Source of the DNA: Oscheius sp. JU75
Lineage: Eukaryota; Nematoda; Chromadorea; Rhabditida; Rhabditidae
Direction of reading: 5' to 3'
DNA: 64,000 bases
Assembly: GCA_037178855.1 (NCBI GenBank)
Contig: JASJZC010000007.1
Coordinates: 3,224,001 to 3,288,000 of the forward strand
The position numbers and the translations under genes were made by a program. The number at the start of each line of letters is the position of its first letter. Within the stretch, counting starts at the first letter, position 1. The notes below the pieces were generated by a model. That model was not told the origin of the DNA. It did not search any database and was given only the letters and a program-made list of their open reading frames with translations. Below, in pieces: positions 26,325-38,758 of the stretch.

Positions 26325-27559
26325 TTGTATCAAATGAGTAGAAGCACTGTACATTTAGGTCAGATTGTGTTACGTTGGTTGAACCCCCATTCTGGTTCGT
26401 TTCGATTACAGCTGAGAACATTAGCTGGAAAAGTACATCCAATAATACTGGTTGATCGATGGCTGTCCTGTGATTTGTGGCTCGAGAATGAGAGCCCCCG
26501 CTTCTACCATAACCTGAACCAGATGGCTATGGCGAGCGGCGGCTGGCAACATCAAGCTCCCAAGGATCTAGAACACGGTTTGTTTCAGTTTGTTCCTTCT
26601 TTAATCTAACGTATGTCTTTTTTTATATGTACTCACCATCTTTGTGGTAGTTTTTATAGTATCTTCATTTTGACGTCAACCTCAAACTAACTTTTAAAAC
26701 TTGATATGTGTTCAATTCTGTTTTCAGACCCTTCAAACGTGAAGAGGCGATTCCGTACAAATTTCACAGAAGCTCAGTCAGTTTTTCTAGAGGATTCATT
26801 TCAAGAATCACATTACCCGGATCAAGCGGCTAAGAGAGAAATGGCAAGGATGTTGGATTTGCCTGAGGATAGAATCACCGTGAGTAAAATCCACCTTCTG
26901 CTTATACTGATATGTTTGAATGTGAACTATTTGCTCATTCGTAGATATATGAGCGGTATGCATTACTCTTTGTCCAAATGAACCATATGCAAATGATTTC
27001 GGCCTAAAATGTAGGCTAATAAGCAATAGAAACCATGTATTACTTCCGTAGCTAAACTATTGTTCTTAACAATGACCGATATTAACCGAATGCTAACACA
27101 TGTGCTGGCTACGGTATACGAGCCAGATGTCGGCGGTAGCTGCTTTTTACAGCCGGAAATGAGGCCGGCTGACAGTGACAAACTGTATCTGTTCAAGACT
27201 ACTATTTCCAGGTTTGGTTCCAAAACAGAAGAGCTAAGTGGAGGAGAAAGGAAATGCGTGACAAGGTGGGTTTTTTTTGTAATTTCTAAAGATGACTCCA
27301 TTGGTTCAAGATACTAAGTTCTGCCCCAAATTTTGTTAGTTTCACGTTCAACTTTTGCTTTGATGTTTTCACAAGAAGTTTTAAGGAAAAATGCAAAGGA
27401 GACCAACCGTCTTCGTACCCCATTCAACCCTATTATGATGGTAACTATTCGTTCGAGCCAACTGCCACTCAACCGCACTATTTTCCGTGTCCCCAGCTCC
27501 CTCCCCAACAGCCTTCTTGCTGCCAATTGTACCCCTTACCAGAACATACCCACCAGTGA
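26325..27559 (+). CDS. Paired-like (PRD-class, Q50) homeobox transcription factor
   Basis: DNA-binding developmental regulator. The homeodomain spans two exons. The first, about 26729-26880, encodes RRFRTNFTEAQSVFLEDSF, SHYPD and LDLPEDRIT. After a roughly 330 bp intron the second encodes VWFQNRRAKWRRKE. SHYPD in helix 1-2 and WFQNRRAKWRRKE in helix 3 are PRD-class hallmarks. Position 50 is Gln, unlike the Lys of Otx/Pitx/Gsc. The upstream exon ends QHQAPKDLEH and splices to DPSNVKR; its true start is uncertain (an ATG at 26523, MAMASGG, is the simplest alternative). The last exon encodes a Pro/Gln/Tyr-rich tail (PIQPYYDGNYSFEP to LPEHTHQ) with stop at 27557-27559. Its acceptor appears to be TTTTAAG at 27385, because the nearby TTAG gives an immediate stop. 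Subfamily (Vsx-, Uncx- or other) is not resolved. Confidence 0.82.
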
Positions 27560-27671
27560 AAGGAACAAGGAATGAGATTTTTTTGCAAATTAATGAGTGA
27601 CTATTTGATGCTAGCTGCAATCCCTGTTTTTAAATGAATTGTTGTGCAATGTGGACGTGTGAGCTAAAAAA

Positions 27672-27677
27672 TTTATT
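27672..27677 (-). terminator. Likely polyadenylation signal of the class B GPCR gene
   Basis: AATAAA on the minus strand (TTTATT on plus), about 165 bp downstream of the GPCR stop codon. Confidence 0.4.
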
Positions 27678-27839
27678 GGTTCTTTGACGTTCAAGGAGCA
27701 ATTAGAGATCACGAAGAGATGCTAAGATTTTTGGCAATAGCGTTTGGAATTTATCACAAAATAATACCGGCAACTGAAACATGCGCTGTGATAACTCCAT
27801 GACACACAAGTGTTTAAGTAGTGTTCGTTGAACTTCTTC

Positions 27840-29911
27840 TCATACATCCGGAGCCAGGACAACAGCAGTGCCATTGAGATTCCCGACGGGACCCTGCAAC
27901 ATCAAAGATTAGAAAAAAACTGTTCTAATGTTCAGCGAAGCTCAATCGCTGACATGGCCATAGAAAACGCAAAGAAATAAGTAGTTACCGTATTTGTCGT
28001 TTGAGCCTGCTCTGTTTGAACTTTGTTCAGTTCCTCCATTGGAACTCCGTGCTTCGAGTTCATGTTTCTACCTTCCGGGACATAGGTTCTTTCCGTTTCG
28101 AATCTGTGCTTGGGTCTGAAAGTTAGGGGTAATCATGTAAGCACGGGGAACTCACTTGAGAAAATTCAAAAAACTAAATGGGCACTCGAAGGGACATTTC
28201 CTGAACGATCGCTTCAGCGCTCCTTGAATTTCACTGTTGCAGAAACAATACAATACCGCAATAAAAATTCCCTAAGATGAAGATGGAACCATTAGAAACT
28301 TACTAATACCTGAGAGTGCTGAAGAATGGCGGAACCAAGCATGTAGACGGCACTTGGCTGATCGGGTTCATAGAAAAGAGGAATGTTAGAAACCCCCAGC
28401 AGTGGAACGAGAAGTAGGGTTGCTTTGATTGTTCTCCTGAAAACAAGTTGACCAAATAAGCCGGAGTAGTTACCAAATCTTTTTTGTCTCTGCAGAGTTT
28501 TCCGTCCTCAGCTTTTGCACTAGTATTACAACTATTCCTAGCAGGAAAATAAGGTTCATCTGAAACACTTGCAAGTTCTTATTTGGTATAACTTACAATA
28601 AGAGCAAATCCCATAGTTCCAGCCAAAATCCAAAGATGGTTTCCTTGAGCGTATGGAACCCAGCAGAACGAGTTGCTTTCTCTCGATTTGTACTCGTGAA
28701 CGACTGTCCAGCACATGACCACCACAAAGGGAACACCTTCAATTTCTTGACAAACCGTTGAAATCTTTCTTACCCCATCCACAGAGCATGTAAAGGAACC
28801 AAGGTGCGTCGTTATGTCTCATAGCCAGAATCGTGAATCGACTGTACAAGTAGGCTCCTTCTATCAGCATCCACATCACCGAGGCAACTTGGAAATAAAT
28901 GACACACCAAAGGATAGCTTTACAGATCCATTCCTAAGATTTTCATTTAAAATTAGAGAAAAGAACTTACAAAGTGCCAAAGAGGTTGAGGCGTGTAGAG
29001 CGAGCAGTCTTGAAAGATGTTGCTTGTCTGAGCAATGGTCCATAGAGCGAGCACAGAGAAACGAAAGACGAAGGCTGTGGCCAGGTTTTTGTGTATTGAT
29101 AATCGTCGGCACTGCAAGCAATTGTCGTCACGTGACTTACAAGTGTCAAACTAACCTGTAATGAGTCGTAGATGGAAAACAACAAAATAGCTGCCACTAG
29201 CACTGCCACGGAAATTATTGAAAGACTCAGTGACACGTAGATTACGTAATCGCGTAGGGTGTCAGGACACTGAAAAACATTTATGACTCGATAGGAAGGT
29301 AGTAATTACCACTCGACAATAGCCCTGTATGCATTGAGAGTACTCCTTGACTACGGTTATGCACTGAGAGTAGTCGGATTCTGCCCAGTTGCCTTCTGCC
29401 TTGCAGACGCGTGACACCATATGACGTTCTGCAAAGGGGATCGTAATTGACATGTCAGCATAGAAACAGTGTTAATTCCATAATCCTTGCCTTTTTTCTA
29501 ACACCCGGAAGGAATGAAATGCGCAGCATTGTACCCAGCATAACTCGTCTGCCAATCCCTTCGGGAGCAGTTTTGAATTTCGAGGCCTGAAGCGCCACAT
29601 GCGTTCCCAACAAAGAATAGCCCAGAACAATAGCCTCAAGGAGCCCCCAGGAAGAAGAATCGCTTTCAACGCTCTCACCAGCAATGTTTTCACATCCGGG
29701 CACCGTTGGACAGTAGGTGAAGGGGCACAGTCGACGTGCCGTTTCGCCCGCGTCAGCTCCGAGCCAGCAGAGGGATTTGTCAAAACTGGTGGAGCAGCCA
29801 CTGAAGTGATCCAATGTTAAGTGTATTTATAGCTCCTCACCTCGAGTTTTGTGACAAATTTTGCTGTTGTAGCTGATAGCATGTTTGGTACTCAGCTTTG
29901 ACGATTGACAT
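27840..29911 (-). CDS. Secretin-family (class B1) G-protein-coupled receptor
   Basis: Peptide-hormone receptor with an extracellular hormone-binding domain and seven helices. The 5' region encodes YQTCYQL, then FDKSLCWLGADAGETARRLC and RVCKAEGNWAESDYSQC, which reproduce the Cys/Trp pattern of the hormone-receptor domain. TM1 follows CPDTLRDYV. The first intracellular loop is CRRLSIHKNLATAF. TM3 holds VMWMLIEGAYLYSR (W-x-x-x-E-G-x-x-L). TM4-TM5 are GWGVPFVVVMCW and VNLIFLLGIVVILVQKLR. TM6 is KATLLLVPLLGV, and TM7 LQHSQGIFIAVLYCFCNSEI is diagnostic. The tail ends GTAVVLAPDV at 27840. The first exon shown (ATG at 29909-29911) lies just after an acceptor-like TTTTCAG, so a signal-peptide exon may exist upstream. 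The ectodomain has about ten cysteines rather than six. Ligand type (PDF-, DH- or calcitonin-like) is not determined. Confidence 0.87.
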
Positions 29912-32900
29912 GCTGAAAACAGTTTTTGAAGATAACGAAGCAACGAGGTCTTTAACGTTTAAGAGAGAAGATGGCATGACAATTCTTCAGGGAGTAAGAA
30001 CATTATAGCTCTGGAAATAGATGTCCCCACGATGACCTCCAAGATCGGCAGCTACAATGTTCTTATGCCCAAAATAAAGCTAATAATCCTTGAGGAGAGA
30101 GTTGTCTGACTCGCTCTCTTGCTTCCTTTACAAGCTAAACGATCGTCTCAAGCTGATTCTCAGGGCTACACCTCAGTTGACAAGAAAACCCTTGCTAGTG
30201 GAGCAAATAGTTAAAGCGGGCGTGGGAGTGCGCTGTTGGAGCGTACTTCGACTCTCTCCCCCGTTTAGAGGTCCCAGGAGGAGTCCACAAACGGCAGTCC
30301 CTAGCGCATGCACCAATTTAAGCTCTACTTTATTACTAAGCCACCTGCGCAGCATCCTCAAAATGGCTTAGAGGATATTCTTGAGCCGAAACGCATAGCT
30401 TAGACGGAAGTAGTGAGCGTGGAAAGCGAACTATGACCTTGTAGAAAAAGTAGGAAAGGTCCTAAATTAGAAAGGAAAGATTGTCTAGCGATTAAGTAGG
30501 TAATATCAGAACTACATTTATGGCCTCGGAACGAGATTGAACGGCTTCCAAAAAAGTGTCGACGAAGTTCCACGGAAAAATTGGCTGTCTTTATTGGTAG
30601 ATTGGCAAGAGGAAGGAAGTGCTCCTTAGAGACACATAGACCAGTTGACAAGTATAACGGTTGGTCATTGGGCACTGGGCTTGCTCCTAAGACCCGGGTT
30701 AGAAACCTAAAACAGTCAGAAGGAGGAGGGATGAAATGAGAAACGAGCGGGAATTACCGCGGCATGTTGATGCATGGTGGGCCTTAGGAAGGAGTTCAGG
30801 AACGCCTCCGCTTAAGACCGCCAAGCTACAAATCAAGAGATGGCCAAGATATGGAATTCGTTTATAACTTACAACTGCGACTGAAGTTATTTTTCGGGGT
30901 GAGTAAAAGAAGAAGACCGGCTCAACGATGAGGTTTAGGACAATCATTTAAGGATTACACGGCTGCGAGTGACGGACTCTAGCAAATGCAGACACTACTG
31001 AACCGAGTAATTATTCGCATATTCAGCTTTTAGGCTATTCATCGGCCTCCCCAAGATGATGTTGACGAGGCCCTAATGAGTAGTATCAATATTGTCTCAA
31101 TCTAAACTGAAAACTCGAAGTTGGAAGATGAAGATAATCTGGCGTGACACGGAGGAGCCGTGTAGGCGATGAATAAAATACAAGCAGACGAAATAGCGCA
31201 ATTAGATGTAACAAGCAGCCTGGAAACCTCGTCTGGGACTACATGACCAGGAAAAATGACTAGTGAGATCAAAGAAAGTAGTGGTTCAGCCGTGATAAGT
31301 TTTACTAGGTGGTTTCAAGAGGTTCGCTAGGTGTTGTAGCTGTCGACGCCCCATAAACAATTCAATTGTGCGACTCGCCTGACTAGAGGCATCAACCATC
31401 GTGGGAGTTCTAACGGTGTTTTTACCTAACAAAAGCGTTGAGTCCATAGTCTCTTTGGTAGCGACCCTGGGATCGAAAAACAAGAAAGAGACGGAACGCC
31501 ATGACGCCCATTAATACCAAACTAATTTGCTTGGTTACGCAAAAAAATAAATGATATTTACTCGCAAAGTGCTTACGTTTAACTATTTCAAATGGAATTG
31601 GTTTCTGCTCATCTAAGACGGAATAACCTAGGTGAGCAACGTGAGATGGTTCTCATTTTATTGGGGGGCAATAACGGAGCATAACCACGATAACATTTTT
31701 AAAACCGCCTTCATTTTTGTTTTGGTTGGCTGGCAAAGCCCTTCGGGAGCAGAGGTAGATGGCGGGATGACCTCTGTCCAGATAACAATTACGATAGCTG
31801 CTTATCTGGGAGAACTTAATGATCAACCCTGGAAAGGAAGTAATCTCCGGGAGAAGATTTCTGGCCTATAAATAGGCGCGGAATATTTTACACGCGATAC
31901 GAGACGATATGAAAAGAAAAACATCCGATTGATTAAGTATTCTCTTAACGCTTATAACGAATTAGTGTGTCCTACCATGAATCGTCATTGTCTAAGGACA
32001 GACTAGGATATTTTCCCGCAAAGATAAGTAGCATTATTCAGGGTACAAGGCGAAGCGCTTTGGCATCAACACTATTGAAAATGGCGCGAGCCATTAGGAC
32101 TCGGTTAGCGCTGTTGAAAAGAAAAGCAGAAAGACATAGCAGATATTTTGGAAAATGTGGTACCACTCCCAGGGAAACAAAAGCGTAGCTATTCAGAAAC
32201 TTGGAAGACCTTTTGACTGGGTATCCAATGGTATTTTCAAAGAAAGCATAAGACCTAGGCAATGAATTAAAAAAGTTTTTTTGGAAAAAGTCTATTTTCA
32301 TCATTAAAGAGGGCATTTATACACATATGTTAGGGTTGATAGAGTGCACAAATTGTCCCTGCCTCAGTCGCTGAGATACTCGGCGCGTAATCATGTTAGC
32401 CTTGGAAGGAATCATGTGCGGATCCACAGATAGAATAGAAAAAGAGAGCAGTTTGTTATGTTATGTTCACAAAAAATAGATTAGTCTGTTCTAGCCGCTT
32501 TCCACCCACGCTCTGGGGCAGTGTTTCGACTAACTTTCAGTTAACGCACTTTGCTGGTTTAAAAAGCAGTTAATCCTCCCTGCGTCAGGGGTTTCTGATG
32601 AGCATTACATCATGTAAACTATAAGAAAATCGCAGAGCCTGAAGAACGAAAACTTCCTTCGCTTAGGGAAGTTAAGGATGAGAGAATGGTTACGTTGCAA
32701 CTTTAGTTTCAAAGTCAAGCCAAAGGAAGCTTGGTGCTTCGGCGGTCGTATATTCGCGAATCAACAGGATATGCGCTTTTGGCGAACAAAGGGACCTGAG
32801 CTCTGCTTTCCAAGTAAGGAACCAAAAAATGGAGGGAGCCAGGCGTGGGCCCTAAATGACGAATAAATCCGCATTGTCTTGCTATAAGCAATTGCGATGC

Positions 32901-33930
32901 TCGAATGCTCAACACACTTGCCTATCCACTAGAGACTCACCTACTTAGCGAAGACCAATAAGAGCTGTCCATTTTTGGACAAAAAGTCTAATGCAAGAGT
33001 CAAGGCAAGGCTAGCTCACGACTCAAAAATAGACAACGTTGTTGCGAGATTATATAAGATACTTGGAATGAATCTGCGGGAAGCCTATAATACCAGAAAT
33101 CCATTCGCAGTGAGATTTGAGACATTGAATTTATCTGTAGGTTTGTCAAAAAAACAGGAGACGGAAGAGAAAGGTTGAGGGTAATGGCTAGGAAGGAACA
33201 GGAGAAGACCAATCATCTGCTGAGCGTCAGGTTACTGACTAGATTGTTTTTTGTAAATTTTGTTTGTTACTGGAATAGAAACCAGTAGAAGACAAATAAT
33301 TCATAGGTGAAGCTACGACGCGGCGCCTTTCTGAGAGAAATCTAAAGGGAACGGAACAAAGACCAGAGAAGAGAGCTCAAACTATGCTCACTACTCAAAA
33401 GGAAGTAACATTATTTGATAAATGTCATAATCAAACAACATTAGATCGCGGGAAAACAACGAATCTTCCAGCCTATGATATCTATGTGATCTTCTCAAAG
33501 AAAACATGATCGATTAGCCACCTATTTGACAAATGTTTAGTTAAAATGAAATATCTGAAGTTGAAAAGTGCGACATTGCGTGACATTTTCAGTGAAGCCT
33601 CTCCATGAAATAGCTGCTGGTAGGCGGAGACTACCGAACATCTCGTGTGGTATTTTGTCTTTGGGACTTGACTAAAACTACTATGAGAAACACGAACAAT
33701 AGCTCTCAAATACTTTAGGGAACTTCCATTAGGCTCAGAAAAAGAGTATTTGACCAAGTTCAGTGGAAGCTAAGGAAAGAGGTGGGGAAAAACAAGCGAA
33801 AAAATATAATTGACAGGCTGTGTAGCATCAGTGGCCATTGGCAGCTTCGCATTAAATTTCATTCGACAGCTGATGCGTCGTAAGAACACGACTACAACAA
33901 ATATCAACTTTGTGCTGGTGACAAGGGTTT

Positions 33931-33973
33931 GAGAAATGAGAACGCAAAAAAAAGAGCGACAAGGATATACAGC
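33931..33973 (+). repeat. Copy 1 of a 43-bp dispersed repeat
   Basis: Begins GAGAAATGAGAAC and ends ACAAGGATATACAGC. It matches 34700-34742 at 36 of 43 positions without gaps, in the same orientation. Origin unknown. Confidence 0.45.
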
Positions 33974-34699
33974 TTCACTCGAAATGTGCTTGTGGTTTTA
34001 TAAGACGAAAGTGCTACTCTCTTCCGGAAGCTGTTTAGACTATTTTTTGTCGAGAAACTCGATATCTTTGTTTCGAAAGTTGTGATCTGCCACGGAGACT
34101 TGTTTTCAACTCTAAGGGGTTCAACTCGTCGCACTACTGTCAAACTTTCGTGCGGAAGCCCAATCTATTTTAGTCCGCGAATAGACTTTGCTGCTTCAGT
34201 TTTTTGGAATTAATTGAGACGAAGATCCTGTCAGGTGCTGCCCAACAGGTGTCTCGCCAGAACCGAAAGATATTCCTTCGCAACAGTAAACAGTGGTCAA
34301 GAGCTGTCATAAAAACCTGTTATTTACAGTCAGTCTCAGTCAGAGGTAAAATACACTTGAGTGGCATTCTGAAATCAGTTCCGCGTTGGTTAACCGCCTC
34401 GCCATTGGTTGTAAAGTTGCTCAAACGAGCTCGTTTATTTGGATACCTCTTAGATCGTCTGGAAGAGAAACAACGAAAAAAAGGGTCATAAACTGGTTAT
34501 AAATAGAAGAGCCTTAGGAGAGAAGCAAAACGGACGAAAGTGACTTGGAAAGTAGATGTTTAGTGCTGCGTGTGTTTCGACCGCAACTGAGCATAATTGC
34601 TCTACTATGGCGCCTCTGTGGCTTCTCTAATTGGGGACAACTCGCTACGCGTATTTCAGACTCAAGGAAATCCTATCACATTTTTTGGATATAAAATGG

Positions 34700-34742
34700 A
34701 AGAAATGAGAACTCAAAGACAAAGGTAACAAGGATATACAGC
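34700..34742 (+). repeat. Copy 2 of a 43-bp dispersed repeat
   Basis: Direct partner of 33931-33973. Flanks of the two copies do not match, so this is a small conserved block or the remnant of a larger element. Confidence 0.45.
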
Positions 34743-36506
34743 GTATCGTTTTCAAGGGTGAAATTCTCTAGTAGAATGTAGAGCAATATTGGAAACTAGG
34801 CACTGAAAGTTAGGAGGCAGCACAGGACACCGCCCACGCATATTGCCCGGCTCGACAGATGAGTGTGTCAAGATGTTGCATGTCGAAAGACAGGTGAACC
34901 TCATGAAAACAGCCGGAATGACGATAGAAAAGATAGTGATGCATTGACAGGCCGAACTTGCGATTACTCAAATCGCGGCTGTCGACTCGGAGTTCGATCT
35001 GGGGGAGTCATTTGTCGTCCAAACGGGATTCTCCACTTAATTGTTGCCATCATCTGGATGCAGGTCATAAACCGCTAAGGAGGAAGATAAAAAGGTTACT
35101 TCCCAGTCTGAGCAGCGATAGGTAAAAGAGCTAATTTATCGTCTTGGGCAATCAGAAGTGTCCATCCGTAGCTTCTCTTCCTGGATCTTTAACATGTTTC
35201 CAGACAATTAATTCTAATTTAGAACGCGGGACTTGATTCGAATGTAAAAAATTGAAACATGATTAAAAAGAAGCAATTAAGTAGAAACAACTTTGAGAGT
35301 ACACTGGAAACGAGCGTTTAAAAACTGATATAAGCTTGTGGGAATAATCAGTCAAAGTGCCAGTTTTTCTGCCATCCATTCTCTTTTTAGCGTTTTTGAC
35401 GACGAGCACACACAAAAAGGAAAGAGTTGAATGTTGCCAAAAGTAGGGAGGGACTCAATGAACTTGGGTCGTTCCAAAAGCAATTAAAAACTAAGCAGAG
35501 CCACATTCAGAGTGTCTTAAACTGCCAGCCGGTCAACAAGGTTGCATCCGACGGGCTTGTAATAGCATAATCAGATAATACGGACAGATATGAGATGGCA
35601 GACTTTTTCAAAGACGAGCATGGCCAAGTGGCACTCCAAGTTCCTAATTCTACTTCCTCTCAGTTGAAAGGCCATCGCGACTATGTGCTGTTCAAAATAA
35701 GTTTTGCGCATTAGAAAATACAACCACAAATGTCGCCGGATGAACACAAACCAGGTAGACGACCGCAGTATGTGTTCAGGACGCAGTGGGTTCCCTGTTC
35801 TTATATTGATGAAGCCATCATGTTGGCGGAATTTGTTGTCATGAAAATGTGTGGTAGCGGAAGTCAATTTATTGTCTTTGAATTCATTTCACACTGGAGT
35901 TCTCATACTAAAGTAAGTAGCCTATCAGAGAATGTGACTTGAAAGCCACCTTAGTCAACTACGATCGAGAACAATTGAAAAAGCTGTTGCACGAAACAAA
36001 CGTGACGAGCCATCGAGTAATTTGTTACAAAACATATAATAAATGATCTCACTGCTAGCTGACGTCTTATTTTCACGCACAAATATGCAACAATCATTTT
36101 ATTCTCTCATTTGATCCTTAGTTTTCATGTTTTGTTTTTTTCTCTAAATTGATCGAACTGTGTCATTTAACTACTTTTGCACATCTCTTGAATTATTTTG
36201 TTTTTAATTAGTAAAAAAAGCTCATTGAATGCAGTCGATAAGTAAAATGAAATGGGAGCAGCCTATGATTATTTCTCTCCTTGATCCTTACCAACAATTA
36301 GAAAATGCATTTACAGGTGTTTTGCCAAAAGCATATTGAATTTCAGCTGTGTTTAACTATACAATTTCATTTTTTCGACAGTATCGTTAGCCAGTCTAGT
36401 TACAGTAGTGTAAATGAGCCCGGGTCTCAGAGCGATTGGCATTGGTCCAACGTTGCTTGCCCTCCAACAGTTTGCAACTTCCTCCGGCCGTTAAATTTGA
36501 TTTTAA

Positions 36507-38545
36507 ATGGATTTGGACTCCAGTGGTCTCCGACGACGAAAAGGAGGAATTCAGAAGATTGTTGAAGATTTTGACATCTTTGAAAAGGTTGTGGATAATG
36601 TGAAAGAAGAGAAAAAGGTCTCTTCTGGATTGAGTGAGTCAATTCTTAATTTTTTTCTAGTACTAATTTCAGTTTCCTTCCTTTGTTTTGCCTTCATTTC
36701 CGCGCTCGTCTTTGGAGAAGTCTACGAATACACTTTCGGAAAACGACATTACACATATCGCTTTGATGTCGACACAGATCTTCATGGGTTAGTCTTTTTT
36801 CTTGGATTTTAACTAAAAAGATTTAGAACACCCATGCTTTCCATCGATATGGTGGTTGCAACACCTTGTAACAGTCTCACAGCATCATCTTCTCTCGATC
36901 AAGTTGGCGGAATGTTTTCTCCAGTTCAAGAAAATGTCAAAAAAGATCCGACAAGGCGAGTTATACAGATATGCTTATATACTCATGCTCTAGATTCGAA
37001 TTCACTGATGAAGAACAAATGTACTGGACTGTACTTCGTCACGCCCATGCCCAACTTAACGACGGAGGCCTTCATGGATTAGAAGAGGTGACTTTTGCCT
37101 GACGTTACCCTGTTATCTAGCCCCCACGCGCATACTACCCCTTGATTCGTCTTATCGATTCCTTTAATCGTTCCTACTCTTAGCTACAATATATCGATAG
37201 CGATGTCGAGGAGACTCTGGAACATCTGGCGGACGAGAAGCAAAAAGAAGAGGCGGCTCATATTCAAGAAGACAGAAAAAAGAACAAAAAAGCTCCAAGG
37301 AATAGCGGGCATGGACAGATTGTAAGTTTTGTACTTAACGCTGGTCAACGTTTCAGGTTTTCATGATTGGAAACGGCATGGGAATGTTACAGCTGGTCTC
37401 AAACAACGATGTTGATGAAGGTAGGATTTTTATTGGTTTTTATATGTGGGGTTTCAGGTACTGCCTGTCGAGTTCATGGCAAATTTCCGGTACGTAAGGG
37501 CAAAGAAGAAAAGATCGTAGTGTCCATAGGCAGCGGAGGAATGTTTGCTCATATGGAAGGACAAGCACAACGTATTTGCAACATGAACTTTTTAATCAAA
37601 AGTCTTTTTAGATGGAAATATCTCCCATAGAATTGAAAAATTCAACTTTGGACCTCGAATTAGCGGCCTGGTCACTCCTTTAGCTGGCGCCGAACAGATC
37701 TCAGACAGTGGTTTGTGTTTGTCACTTGATTGGGTGAATTTTTTAACCTCAGGACAAGATGTCTACCGTTACTTCATCAAAGTTGTGCCAACCAAAATCT
37801 TTAGTGGATATTTCGGAGGATACACGATGGCGTATCAGTATTCTACGACTTTCCTGGTGGGTCTCTTTTTTATTCACAGAAAAACAGGCTTAAAAAACTG
37901 CTCTAGGGCTAGCTTGTTCCATTGAAAGATTACGCTAATTCCAGTTGCTTTAAGCTAGTGTGCTTCCTTTAATTTGCTAAGTTTCTGACGCTGTCATTTG
38001 CAGAAGAAGAAGCTCAATGAGGGAGAGCACAGCCATGGAGGGATTCTCTTCGAGTACGAGTTCTCGGCAACCGTCATTGAGATCCGTGAACAGGAACAGT
38101 AAGTTCTGACGTAATTACCAAAACAAATAACGCGCCTCTCGCCTGTCTAGACTGTAATGTTTTCCATCAGAGAGTCTCAGACTCCAATGGTAACATTCTT
38201 TCGATATTAACACTATCGACTCGATAGCGTTGCACGTGGGGTTACATTGTTGGCGCAGCAAGGTTTGTGGTCTTTTTCCACAGATCAGCTGTCATCCTTC
38301 ACCCGCGTTGTCTTCCTCATTCCTTCAGCTCGATATCAACAATGATTTTTTTTTGCAGTTCATTCTTACTGCTGCTCCTTCGCTTGTGTGCCATCGTCGG
38401 CGGCGTCTTCGCAACTAGCAGTATTGTCAACAGCATCATCCAAACGGTTTTCAGTATGTTTGACAGCAATAAGGTCGCTACGGCTCCTGACCAGCCCTTT
38501 CATGACAAAGTCCATCTTTTAGATTCCTCTATACGTGTCCACTAG
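36507..38545 (+). CDS. ERGIC2: ERGIC2 (Erv41-type ER-Golgi cargo receptor subunit)
   Basis: Two-pass membrane protein of the ER-Golgi intermediate compartment. It pairs with ERGIC3/Erv46 and cycles in COPII/COPI vesicles to retrieve cargo. The N-terminus (from 36507) holds FDIFEKVVDNV, matching the family's aspartate/proline-rich cytosolic start. TM1 is VSFLCFAFISALVFGEVYEY. RFDVDTDLHG and LSIDMVVATPC follow, and the lumenal domain includes TACRVHGKFPV, ISHRIEKFNFG and YFIKVVPTKIFSGYF, all clear ERGIC2 landmarks. A Lys/Glu-rich insertion (EKQKEEAAHIQEDRKKNKK, about 37.25 kb) lies in the variable region. TM2 is LRLCAIVGGVFATSSIVNSI. Stop at 38543-38545. The intron before the last exon (about 38102-38359) is longer than the rest. 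The next gene on the strand starts about 210 bp downstream. Confidence 0.88.
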
Positions 38546-38642
38546 CTATTTTATGTTATTATTTATTCTATCAGCATCTTTCCTTTCCCTATCCTACTTT
38601 CTGTGATACTTACAATTTGTTTCCTTTTACGGGTTCTTATGG

Positions 38643-38648
38643 AATAAA
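38643..38648 (+). terminator. Polyadenylation signal of ERGIC2
   Basis: AATAAA about 100 bp after the ERGIC2 stop codon, in the correct orientation and upstream of the next gene. Confidence 0.5.
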
Positions 38649-38758
38649 TTATCTTTTTAATTACGAACACTGCCTTCTGGGAGTAATACAGCTCTAACTA
38701 CCAATCACATTCTCTGTACTCTCTAATATACTTCTCAGGTTAAGCCATAACATTAGGA

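Larger units (their letters stand above)
29912..36506. other. Gene-poor stretch with one short dispersed repeat
   Basis: About 6.6 kb without a recognisable gene on either strand. Open frames such as 30090-30371, 34204-34491 and 35571-35867 have no domain, signal or splice context. It may include an upstream GPCR exon near its left end and the ERGIC2 promoter at its right end. A 43-bp imperfect repeat pair lies at 33.93 and 34.70 kb. Confidence 0.35.
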
